From WLMZ01 sp963732585 (GTDB lineage Bacteria > Actinomycetota > Acidimicrobiia > Acidimicrobiales > Ilumatobacteraceae): a stretch of DNA of 64,000 nt. The notes under the pieces are model-generated. The model saw only the letters and a list, made by a program, of their open reading frames with translations, was not told the DNA's origin and searched no databases. The stretch spans positions 1,217,397 through 1,281,396 of the forward strand of contig CAVSZY010000004.1 in the NCBI GenBank assembly GCA_963732585.1, given 5' to 3'. A program made the position numbers and the translations under genes. Each line of letters begins with the position of its first letter. Within the stretch, counting starts at the first letter, position 1. Below are positions 17,561 to 27,500 of this stretch, one piece after another.

Positions 17561-20317
17561 ATGAGTAAAACCAAAGCCATCGTGAGTGGGCGTAGTGACG
17601 CCGAGCTTATCGCAGCTTCACGCGCGGGCGATGCCGACGCCTACGGGGAACTCTATAACCGACATATCGATGGTGCATTGGCGGCTGCTCGCGCACTCAG
17701 CAGGTCGCGCTCCGACGCGGATGACATCGCCGCTGAGGCCTTCTCGCGGGTGCTGTCCACGTTGCGCCGTGGTGGTGGCCCCGACGTCAGCTTCCGCCCC
17801 TACCTGCTCACAGCGGTCCGCAACGTCTTTTATGATCGCACTCGGCGCGCCAAGCGCGAGGAATTGACCGACGAGCAAGACGACATCGTCTCGCTGGCCG
17901 CGCTCGATCTCGCCAACCTCGGCGACGATCGCAACATGGTCGCCGCCGCCTTTGCCAGCCTTCCGGAGCGCTGGCAGCTGGTTCTCTGGCATACCGAAGT
18001 CGAAGGCATGAGCCCTTCGGAAGTTGCTCCACTCGTCGGCCTGGCGCCGAACGCGACGTCGGCCTTGGCCTACCGGGCTCGTGAGGGCTTGCGTCAGGCC
18101 TACCTTCAGGCGCACTTGCAACGAAGTATTCCGAATGCGTGTTCCGAGTGTGCGCCAAAACTGGGTGCCTATGTGCGCGATGGACTGGCCGCACGCGAAC
18201 GCCGCAAGGTCGATGACCACCTCGGCCATTGTGATTCGTGCCAAGCGCTGCTCGTGGAGCTCCAGGAGGCGAATGGCCATCTCAAAGCCGTCCTGATTCC
18301 CTTGTTGCTCGGCGTGCCAGCGGCAAAGTATCTCGTTGGCCTGCACGGTGGAAACGCGGCGCTATCGCTGCTGAAGCAAGCCTCGAAGCGCCAGCAACTC
18401 GCTGGCGGTGCTGTCGCCGCCGCTGTGGCCACGGCGGTCACCTTGTCGCTGGTGTCCCTCGAGAACAGCGGAGCGAACCGCGCCAGTCAACGTAGCGTCG
18501 AGGTCGCGCCGTCGGCCGCGCAGGGATCGAGCGGAACAACAGGCGGAACAACAGGCGGCACGAACACCGGCACAGCTGATGGCGGCGCTGTCGCGTCGAC
18601 CTCCGCCGAGGCGCCGGACCCCGTTACCGCCGACACCGATCCCGGCGACGGCGACCTTGGCGAAGGCGCCGCTACGTCCGACGGGCAGCCAACCAATTTG
18701 GGAAGCCCGAGCGCTAGCACCGTTGACGACGGTGAGGAGCTCGATTCGGCGATCACGCAGCAGCCGCCGCCTACGTCAGGTAGCGGGGGGCCGACTCCGC
18801 CGACGCCGGTGACAACAACCGCCACGACAGACGAAGTGCCGACGGTGACGACGGTGAAGGTTCCGACGACCTTGCCGCCACCCACCGGGCCGTCGACGAC
18901 GATCGACGTGCCGGGCCCAACGCCGGGAACGGTGACGGTTCCGTTGAACACGGCACCGCAAACGACGACTGCGCCCCCGACCAGCGTCGAGCAGCCAACG
19001 ACAACCATCCAGCAACCGCCGACAACCGTAGAAGAGGTCGGCTCTCAGCTGACCATCCGGATGGAGATCGGCAGTGCTGCACCGGGGGGACAGTGGCGGA
19101 TTGCGGTGGCGGTCGCCAACACGACGACGCCTGCCGGCAAACAGGGTGCTCCAACGAAGACAGCGGTTTCTCCGGTGATCAAAGTGGCATTGCCGCCCGG
19201 GATTACGTTTGCCGGTGCGGACAGCGCAAACTGGCGCTGCACCGGCACCAACCTGCTGATCTGTCAATTGCCCTCATTGCCGCCCAACGGCGAACGGTCG
19301 TCGAACCTGGTGTTTACTGTCGACCCTGCGGTCCTTGGCGAGTTGTACGTCAAAGGCTCGGTCTCGGCCAACGGGTTTAGCACGGCCACCGACGATGGCA
19401 GAACGCTGGCACTGCAGGAGTTGCTCCACACCGAGCTCACCAGGGGCGATCTATTGGCGGTCGGTAACTCGGTGATGACCTGTGTCGATGGCCAACCTGC
19501 GTGTGACGACGCCCGAGCCGGCGAGGGGCCGATTCTCGATCGCCACGAACTCGATTTGGGCTACGTCAACGACACCGTTGCCGGTGCTCCCGAGAGTTTC
19601 AACTCTTCGAGTGCAACATTGGATCTCGGCAGCGCCACGGTTTCCGCAGCGTTCCTCAGCTGGGGTGGCGACATCTCGGTCGGTGCTATCGCGGCGCCGG
19701 ACCCGGGAGCGCGAAACTCGGTTCGCCTCATCGATCCGCTCGGTGGGGTGTTCGACATCGAGGCTGACTATCTCTCGACGTTGTCCGCAGACGGATCGAG
19801 CTATGCGGCGACCAAGGACGTCACTCAGATCGTTGGCGATGCGGGCAGCGGCGTGTACAACCTATCCAACGTGCAAACAGCGGCGGTCAAGGGTTCCTTC
19901 GGTGGTTGGTCGCTCGTCGTGGCAACCCACGATCCAAATGATCCGCTTCGGCTGCTTGCGGTGTCGTTGCCGAGCGTGACCGTCAACCCGTTGAACAGCT
20001 TTGAGACGAGCCTGGCGTTGCCTGGCGGCGAGCCCCGCGACGCCAAGATCGTCACCGTCGCCTTCGAGGGCGAACTCGGCCTTGCGCCGGAAGCGCTGAC
20101 CGTCGACGGTGTCGCCCTGACGAACGAGGCCAACCCGGCGAACAACCCGTTCAACGGGTCCGTCGTCGGCGCGACCGGAGTGGTCCACACGAACAATTTT
20201 GGAGTCGATATCGACGTCTTCGAGACGACGCTGACGGAGCCGACCACGGATCTGTCGGTGGTATCGAATGAGGAGACCGTGCGTCTCGCATTGGTCGCCA
20301 CGGCGATCGACATCTAG
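17561..20317 (+). CDS. ECF sigma factor fused to zinc-finger, membrane helix and large exported domain
   Basis: 918 residues, about five times a normal ECF sigma factor. Region 2 is at residues about 25-95 (AYGELYNRHIDGALAAAR to FRPYLLTAVRNVFYDR), region 4 at about 130-185 (LPERWQLVLWHTEVEGMSPSEVA). A zinc-finger anti-sigma-like motif HLGHCDSCQALL follows near 221. A hydrophobic helix (GGAVAAAVATAVTLSLVSL, about 280-300) should cross the membrane. Residues about 310-490 are a Thr/Pro-rich linker; about 495-610 a DUF11-like beta domain; 630-918 a further beta-rich exported domain. ECF groups with such C-terminal extensions are known in actinobacteria. It likely acts as a membrane-tethered sigma factor sensing the outside. 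Confidence 0.85.
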   Translation: MSKTKAIVSGRSDAELIAASRAGDADAYGELYNRHIDGALAAARALSRSRSDADDIAAEAFSRVLSTLRRGGGPDVSFRPYLLTAVRNVFYDRTRRAKREELTDEQDDIVSLAALDLANLGDDRNMVAAAFASLPERWQLVLWHTEVEGMSPSEVAPLVGLAPNATSALAYRAREGLRQAYLQAHLQRSIPNACSECAPKLGAYVRDGLAARERRKVDDHLGHCDSCQALLVELQEANGHLKAVLIPLLLGVPAAKYLVGLHGGNAALSLLKQASKRQQLAGGAVAAAVATAVTLSLVSLENSGANRASQRSVEVAPSAAQGSSGTTGGTTGGTNTGTADGGAVASTSAEAPDPVTADTDPGDGDLGEGAATSDGQPTNLGSPSASTVDDGEELDSAITQQPPPTSGSGGPTPPTPVTTTATTDEVPTVTTVKVPTTLPPPTGPSTTIDVPGPTPGTVTVPLNTAPQTTTAPPTSVEQPTTTIQQPPTTVEEVGSQLTIRMEIGSAAPGGQWRIAVAVANTTTPAGKQGAPTKTAVSPVIKVALPPGITFAGADSANWRCTGTNLLICQLPSLPPNGERSSNLVFTVDPAVLGELYVKGSVSANGFSTATDDGRTLALQELLHTELTRGDLLAVGNSVMTCVDGQPACDDARAGEGPILDRHELDLGYVNDTVAGAPESFNSSSATLDLGSATVSAAFLSWGGDISVGAIAAPDPGARNSVRLIDPLGGVFDIEADYLSTLSADGSSYAATKDVTQIVGDAGSGVYNLSNVQTAAVKGSFGGWSLVVATHDPNDPLRLLAVSLPSVTVNPLNSFETSLALPGGEPRDAKIVTVAFEGELGLAPEALTVDGVALTNEANPANNPFNGSVVGATGVVHTNNFGVDIDVFETTLTEPTTDLSVVSNEETVRLALVATAIDI

Positions 20318-20342
20318 CTCACGTTGAGGCCGAGCCGACAAG

Positions 20343-21068
20343 ATGTCGGCTAGGTTCGCAACGATGGACGATCCGAGACCCGCAGACTTCACACGCGACC
20401 TGGTTCGTTGGAGCGAGACGTTGGCAGCGATCGCCCGCACAGGAATGGGGTTTACCCAGAGCCTGTATGAGCGCGAGCGCTATGAAGAGGTCCTGCATGT
20501 CGCTGCGGACATCAAAGCTGCCGCCGACGAGGCACTCGAGGTGCGCCGCGAACAGGATCATTTCATTCAGGAGTGGTTCGACAACATCGGCGAAGGGGTG
20601 CCCGGTTACGTCACGCCGAAGGTTGCCGTCGGCGCGATCGTGGCTAACGATCTGGGCCAGGTCTTGCTGATCAAGCGGCCTGACAGCGGTATTTGGCTGT
20701 ATCCCACAGGCTGGGCAGACGTTGGCTACTCCCCGTCGGAGGTGGTGGTCAAAGAGGTGCGCGAGGAGACCGGCATCGAGTGTCGACCGGATCACATTCT
20801 TGCCGTGCTCGACGGTCAGCGGATGGGTTTCACTCGCTTTGCCATGTACATGATTCTGTTCTCATGCACCGCTACCGGCGGCGAGCTAACGCCGCATCCG
20901 CTGGAGACCGAGGACGTGGGCTGGTTCGATGTCGCCAACCTGCCCGAGCGCACCGCCGGGGCGCAGTGGTGGGCGCCGATGGCCGCGGCCGCAGTCGGCG
21001 GCGAGAGGGGCGCAACCATTTTCGAAGTACCGCGCTCCCCGATGTGGCGAGGCCCGAAGTCCCACTAA
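20343..21068 (+). CDS. NUDIX hydrolase with NUDIX_N domain
   Basis: 241 residues (or 234 from ATG 20364). An N-terminal helical NUDIX_N-like domain (FTRDLVRWSETLAAIARTGMGF) precedes a NUDIX fold with the box GWADVGYSPSEVVVKEVREE followed by TG, i.e. G-x5-E-x7-REVxEETG. Homologues hydrolyse nucleoside diphosphates linked to another moiety, often ADP-ribose. It lies 25 bases after the sigma gene and 10 before DUF2277, so these may be one transcript. Exact substrate unknown. Confidence 0.85.
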   Translation: MSARFATMDDPRPADFTRDLVRWSETLAAIARTGMGFTQSLYERERYEEVLHVAADIKAAADEALEVRREQDHFIQEWFDNIGEGVPGYVTPKVAVGAIVANDLGQVLLIKRPDSGIWLYPTGWADVGYSPSEVVVKEVREETGIECRPDHILAVLDGQRMGFTRFAMYMILFSCTATGGELTPHPLETEDVGWFDVANLPERTAGAQWWAPMAAAAVGGERGATIFEVPRSPMWRGPKSH

Positions 21069-21078
21069 TGTCCTGGAT

Positions 21079-21336
21079 ATGTGCCGAAACATCACCACGC
21101 TGAGGGGTCTGGACCCTGCGGCGACGCCCACCGAGATTGAAGCTGCAGCCCGCCAGTATGTGCGAAAGGTCAGTGGGGTTCAGTCGCTCACCGACCGTAC
21201 TCGTGAGCCATTCGAGCGAGCAGTGCTGCAAATAGCAGAGATTACTGCCCAGGTGCTGGCTGAATTACCGCCGCGTCAGCAGCCGCCCCCAACGTTGCCG
21301 CCGCTGCGGCGTATCCGTGTTCAAACAACAAAGTGA
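21079..21336 (+). CDS. DUF2277 family protein
   Basis: 85 residues beginning MCRNITTLRGLDPAATPTEI, the characteristic opening of DUF2277 with Cys2, followed by QYVRKVSGVQSL and a C-terminal Arg/Lys stretch. Small cytosolic family of unknown function. ATG 21079 is given by family alignment. It ends about 130 bases before the promoter region of the giant surface protein. Confidence 0.82.
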   Translation: MCRNITTLRGLDPAATPTEIEAAARQYVRKVSGVQSLTDRTREPFERAVLQIAEITAQVLAELPPRQQPPPTLPPLRRIRVQTTK

Positions 21337-21463
21337 TCGGCATCGTCGGTGCCTGCGATCCATATTCGTCCTGCTCAGCGCCCATAACGAGCCCGTTCGT
21401 GATGCGGATGATCTGGAATACATCAAGATCGGATAAATAAACGATGGCAGCTCTTCAAGAAAA

Positions 21464-21482
21464 TTGACATTAATCATGTCAA
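21464..21482. promoter_or_regulatory. Palindrome TTGACAT-N5-ATGTCAA upstream of the giant surface gene
   Basis: Perfect 7-bp arms separated by five bases, ending seven bases before the putative -35 box. Candidate operator; the bound regulator is unknown. The left arm itself looks like a -35 hexamer (TTGACA) but no fitting -10 box stands 16-18 bases after it. Confidence 0.5.
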
Positions 21483-21489
21483 AAGGCAT

Positions 21490-21518
21490 TTGAACCCTCA
21501 CTTTTAACCTCTTACAAT
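21490..21518 (+). promoter_or_regulatory. Sigma70-type promoter of the giant surface gene
   Basis: TTGAAC (21490-21495), exactly 17 bases, TACAAT (21513-21518). Transcription would start near 21525, giving a leader of about 70 bases before ATG 21595 and ruling out the upstream in-frame start at 21517. Confidence 0.6.
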
Positions 21519-21594
21519 GTCGTCGCGAACACTTATTGTGTTTTTCGTCGAGGAATTCGATTACTTGTCGATCATTAGTGAGGTTTTAAGACAC

Positions 21595-24500
21595 ATGGCG
21601 GATGCGGCGGAATTCGGTGTAATACAACGACGGGCACGAATCGCGCGCTTGGGAATCGTGGCTGCGGTTCTCACCGCAGCGATCGCCGTGGTGGGGATCG
21701 GTGCTCGGCCAGCGCTCGCCGCGCCAAACCTGCTGCTCGACAAGAAGGCCAGCTCCACCGTCGCCGGTCCGGGGAGTGTCATCACCTACACGATCCGTTA
21801 CCGGTGCGGTTCGTTGACCGAGAATTGCCTCGGCGTGTCGATTGTCGACGACATCAATCCGTTCGCATCGATCGTCGACTACACCAGAGCCGGAGGTCTC
21901 ATCCACAACGTCAGCCGGGTCGGCAACAGCGTTCGTTGGACGATGAAGGACCCGTTGCCCGCCGGCTCGACTGGGCTGGTGACGGTCCAAGTCAAATTCC
22001 CGGTGTGCGCTTCCGGACAGCCCGCCAACCCAATCAACAACTCGGCGACGATCTCGGCGAGCAACGCCGACCCGTACACCGATGCGACCGATGCGGCCGT
22101 CACTGTGTCGCCAGTACCTGCCTGCCAACCTGTCAATCCCGAACCGCCCGCGAACAACCCGTTCCGCAAGTATCCGGTCAACGCGCTTCCGGCACCAGGT
22201 GGGATCATCACTTGGCAGGTCAATGCCCCCTCGATAAACGCCGACGCCAATGTGGCCACGCCGTCGGGGCCGTATGTGATCCAGGATATGTTGCCCGCAG
22301 GAACGTGGCTGGTTCAGCTCTTGAGTTACGACGACACGTTCATCAATTGCGGCTCGGGTTGGTTCCAAATCCCTGACGCGGGACTCGTGGAGTGGATGGA
22401 TTCGGCGGCATTCCCAGGCACTTCCGGTTGCGTCAAGCAGCTCGTTCCCATAGTCGGCAACTCGACGGTGTCGGCAGTGACCAACGCGACGGGTATTCGT
22501 GGCTACTGGTTCACTCCGCAGCCAGCGCGGATGTGGGACTCCTACACCCAAATTCGCCTGTGGCTTCCGCTCGATACCCCGGCCTATTCGACCCGCAGTA
22601 ACTGCGCGCAGTACTTTCTTGCACCAAATGGTGGAGCTGGCACCGTCGGCGCCGCCTTGAGCCCGGCGACGTGCTCTACCTACCAGGTTCGCGGCCGAGC
22701 CGAGCCGTTGCTTTACAAGCGGATCATCGCCGCACCCGGCGACTTGCTCAACGAGCCGCAGACAGCCGACCCCTCGTGGTTGATGGACAATGGCAGTTAC
22801 CCGCCAATCGCAGAGAGCCCAGCCGATGGCATCGTCGTCGGCCAGAACGACCTGGCTTTTTCGCTTCGCACGTACCTGCAATCGACGAGCCCAGGTGTGA
22901 AAACCCCCGTGATCACTGACTTGCTTGACGAAGGGCTGCGATTTACGTCGCTCGCCGAGGGCGCCAGCAACTGGTGGCGCTCGCACATCTCCGCTGCCCA
23001 AGGTCAGTTCCCTGCAGGTTTCGATCCATCGTCGGATCCTGACTGCGTCAACCCGAGCTTCGAAGTCCTCGACGACTACGCCGGAACCGGACGACAGCTC
23101 CTGCGCTGGACCTTCGATGGTTGCGACCTACCGAGCGCACCGTTCGACGTCGAGCCACTGATCACCGTCTACTTTTCGGCAGCGATCATCCCCGGTCGCC
23201 AACCCGGCGAGGTGCTGAACAACAACTTCCACTTTGGCTCCAAGGGCACCGTCGTCTCCGACGGCCCGACGCAATGTGCCGGAACGATGGACTCCGCGAC
23301 ATACCCGTACGAGGATCCATGGGCCGAGACGATGTACGACGCAGAGGAACTGGACGTCCTCGACCGCGACGGCGACGGCGACGTCACCGAATACGTCTGT
23401 CGCTCGCGAGTCGTCAACTACACGGTGCCGATCATGTCGGCGATCGATTCGTCGAAATGGGTCATGGGCCAGTTGGACACGCAGTGGACTCGCTACCCAC
23501 AATTCGGCGACGCGATCGTCGGCGAAGGCTCGACCACCTATGAGATCCGCCTGTCCAACGCCGGGAACACCGAGATCGCCGAGCTTGACCTGATCGACAT
23601 CTTGCCCTTCGTTGGGGATACAGCGGTGACCGACCTCACCGCCGACGGTATCCCCGTGGCCAGAGAGTCGAAATGGGGACAAGAGCTGACCTCGCTGACG
23701 AGCGTCATGTTCCGTCCCAACGCCGCCGCGCCGTACGCTGCGATGGCGACGAGCGACTACACAGTCGGCTTCACGATGGCCAAGAATCCCTGCCGCTGGG
23801 ATACTGACAATCCGCAGGAGCCAAATCGTCTGACCATCTCGAGCGGGGTGTTCGACACGGTCGCCGGCGTCAGCGGTCCAACGGATTGCCTCGCCGCCGA
23901 TTGGGACGCCACGCAATTCGGGGCCCGGGCGATGGCCTTTCAGTACCACCCAGGCACGCCCTTGCCGGCCGGGGGTTCGTTGATCATCCGGTTCAAGGCG
24001 CGGATTGCCGCCGGTGAGGCACCGGATGCGCCGTATCGCGACCGGATCGCCTGGAACAGCGCCGGTTACGCCGGTGTGACCACCGAACCGAGCCCGAATC
24101 AGGCGTTGCTGTCGACCGAACCACTGAAGGTAGGCACCCATCTCGTCGATCCGACGACGAACGCGTCAATCGGTGACTGGGTGTGGATCGACCTCAACCA
24201 CGATGGCCAGCAGAACGACGGTGCCACCGGAGTGCCTGGCGTGTTGGTATCGCTGTATGAAGGCCCGACCTTGCTGCAAACCACGATCACGGATGTCAAC
24301 GGGTTGTACCGTTTCGACGGCCTTGACGAGCACACGACGTACGAGGTGCGCCTGGCACGCAGCAGCGATTTCCTCTCTGGTGGGGCTCTCGGGCGTTACC
24401 AGCTGACCGCTGGTAACGCTGCGTCGGTTGACGACGCCCTCGACTCCGACGCCCTGATCGTCGACGGCATCCCGACGATCACGTCCGCAACCTCGGCCGC

Positions 24501-27500
24501 CGCTGGTTCGCACACCTCGACGTTCGACTTCGGGTTCTGGCTGCCAGCTTCCCTCGGTGATTACGTCTGGGATGATCGCGCCGCCAACGGCTCGCAGGAC
24601 CTTGGCGAACCGGGCATCGCCGGTGTCACCGTGACGCTGCATCGGGCGAGCGACAACTCGACTGTAACGACGACAACCACGGACGCATCGGGGCGCTACT
24701 TCTTCGACGACCTCGTCGCCAATGGCTACTACGTACGCTTCGATCCGACAACAGCCGTCGGCGCGGGCGCGGGAGGCCAGCCATACAGCGGGTACACCTT
24801 TACACTGGCTGACTCGACGGGCAACGACGAGAACGATAGCGACGCCGACGGCGACGGTCGGACGACCACCGTTGTGCTCAACGCCGGTGACCGCGATGTC
24901 ACCTGGGACGCCGGCATGACCCCGCCTGCGACTCCGCCACCTAACGCCGCCAGCCTTGGTGACTACACCTGGATCGACGTCAACGCCAACGGTCGACAAG
25001 ACGATGGCGAGCCGCCGGTCGGGGGCGTGCGTGTCGTGCTTTATGACTCCAACGGATTCCCCGTGCAGACAGCGACCACCGAGAGCGATGGCCATTACCT
25101 GTTCGACGAACTCGACCCTGACGCCGTCTGGCAACTGCAGTTCGGCGAGGTCGGCGGATTTCGTCGCACGGAGGGCGCCGCCTTCGCTGATGGCACCGAC
25201 GCGACCAACAACTCCGACGCCAACTCGGCTAGCGGTATGACCGACATGATCCCGCCGCTCGGCGCCGGAACCTTTGATCCAACGTGGGACGCAGGCTTTG
25301 TGCCGGTGTTCTCTCTCGGCAACACCGTGTGGGCCGATACCAACGACAACGGCATCATCGATGCGACAGCGCTCAGCGAGCGCGGCATTCCAGACCTGAA
25401 GGTCAGGCTGTACCTCGCCGACGGTACTACCGAGGTCGAGGTCGGACCCGACGGTGCGTTCGGTACCGCCGACGACGCTGCGGGCGGCGTACGTACCAAT
25501 GCCTTTGGCTCGTACTTGTTCACCGGTTTGGCGGCTGGCGACTACGTGGTTGCCATCGACGCCCCGATCGGGTACCTGTCTTCGACGGGCAATGGGCTTG
25601 ACCCCAATCCGGTTGGCCCCAACGAAGCCGGCGCGGCGATCGACGAGGATGCCAGCCCGATCGATGGCGACGACAACGGCCACTACGACGCCACCACGGC
25701 GACGATCCGTTCGTTGCCGGTGACGCTGGCGTTCGACGCTGAGCCGCTCGGTGAGTCGGCGACGCCTGGCATCGTCGATCTCAGCCCCGATGGGGAGAGT
25801 AACTATCAACTCGACTTCGGCCTGATCCAAGTGCTCGAGCTTGGCAACCGGGTGTGGGTCGACACCGAGGCAACACCCAACGGCGAGTTCGACGAGGGCA
25901 CGGATGAAACGATCGTCGGTGCCACGGTGCGCCTGTACGCCGACGTCGATGGCGACGGCACGCCGGACGGCCCGGCTCTCGCCACCACGAAGACCGACAG
26001 CGAAGGTCTCTACAGATTCTCCAATGTGCTGGCGGGTGGGTACATCGTCGAGGTCGACAACCGCACGATGACGATCGACGGGCTACCGAACCCGATTGCC
26101 GGGCAATCGAGTACAACCGACACGGCGACGTCTGGCGATCCCAACAGCGACGTCGACGGCGACGATAATGGGGTGAATCAGACCCCGACCGGGATCCGTA
26201 CCGGCACGGTGGCTCTCACAGTCGGCGACGAACCGCTCGACGAGGACGACCCGGCGAGTGGCGACAACGGCAATTCCAACTTGTCGGTCGATTTTGGCTT
26301 GATGCCGCGCTACGACCTGGCGCTGGCCAAGGTCAGCGACCTGAACGAGGCGGCGCTGCCCGGTGATGCAATCACCTGGACGGTGCGCGCCGTCAACCAG
26401 GGCGTGGTGCCATCCGGCGATTTCACCGTGGTCGATCGGCTGCCACTTGGGCTGAACGCCCCGACGGCGATCTCCAACGGCGGCACCTTCGCGGGCGGGA
26501 TGATCACCTGGGAGCTCGGCGGCCTCGACCCGTCCGAATCGCTCGATTTGACCTTTACGACGACCGTCGCTGACATGGCCGCGGCACCATTCCGCAACTG
26601 GGCCGAAATCACCGAGGATGCGGCCGATGACGCCGACTCGACCCCGGACAGCAACACAGGCAACGGTGCCACGCCGCCGAACGATAGCTTCGTCGCGATC
26701 GACGATCTGGCGACGATCGATGTCAACGGTCAGCCAACTGGCGATGAGGACGACAACGACGATGCCACGGTGATTGCCGCCACACAGTTCAGCATCGGCA
26801 ACATGATCTGGTCGGATACCGGCGCAGGCCCGGCGTTCAACAACGGTGTGCGCGATGCCGGTGAACAAACCATTGCCGGAGTGACCGTGCAACTGTTTGC
26901 CGCCGATGGCGATGGCGAACCAACGGGCACGGCGTTGAGCACCGTGGCCACGGGCCCGGCTGGCGAGTACCGCTTTGACGATTTGCTTCCTGGTCGTTAC
27001 GTGGTGGTCACGCCTGCCAGCAACTTCACCGGCTCGGGAGCTCTCGTCGGCTTTCGCTCCTCGAACGGGGCGGCGACGACCTTCGTTCTCGTCGACGACA
27101 CTCATGACCACGGCATCGACGTCGACGACAGCGGTCTCAGCGAGGTTCGTTCCGCACCGCTGACTCTTGGGCTGAGCAACCCGCTTGGAGAAATCGAGCC
27201 GGGCAGCTATGCCGCTAGCTCCTTCGACGGTGCCGCAGCGACCGACGGGCATAACAATCTCACCGCCGACTTTGGCTTCATCACCCTCTACGACCTGGCC
27301 TTGATCAAGACCACTCCGTCGACGGCACCTGTGGCCCCGAACAGCACGATCACCTGGGACGTCGTCGTCATCAACCAGGGCACACAGGCCTCCGGGGCAT
27401 ACACCGTGATCGACAACATCCCGGCCGGGCTCACCTACGTGGCCAACAGCGCGACCGATGGTGGCACGCTCGACGCCTCCGGCGATCTGGTCTGGAACCT

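Noticed and set aside
21517..21594. Earlier start of the giant surface protein
   Set aside because: It would overlap the -10 box and put non-signal residues before the signal peptide.
24166..25830. 554-residue antisense open frame
   Set aside because: Shadow of the SdrD-B-like array on the plus strand; no recognisable domain.
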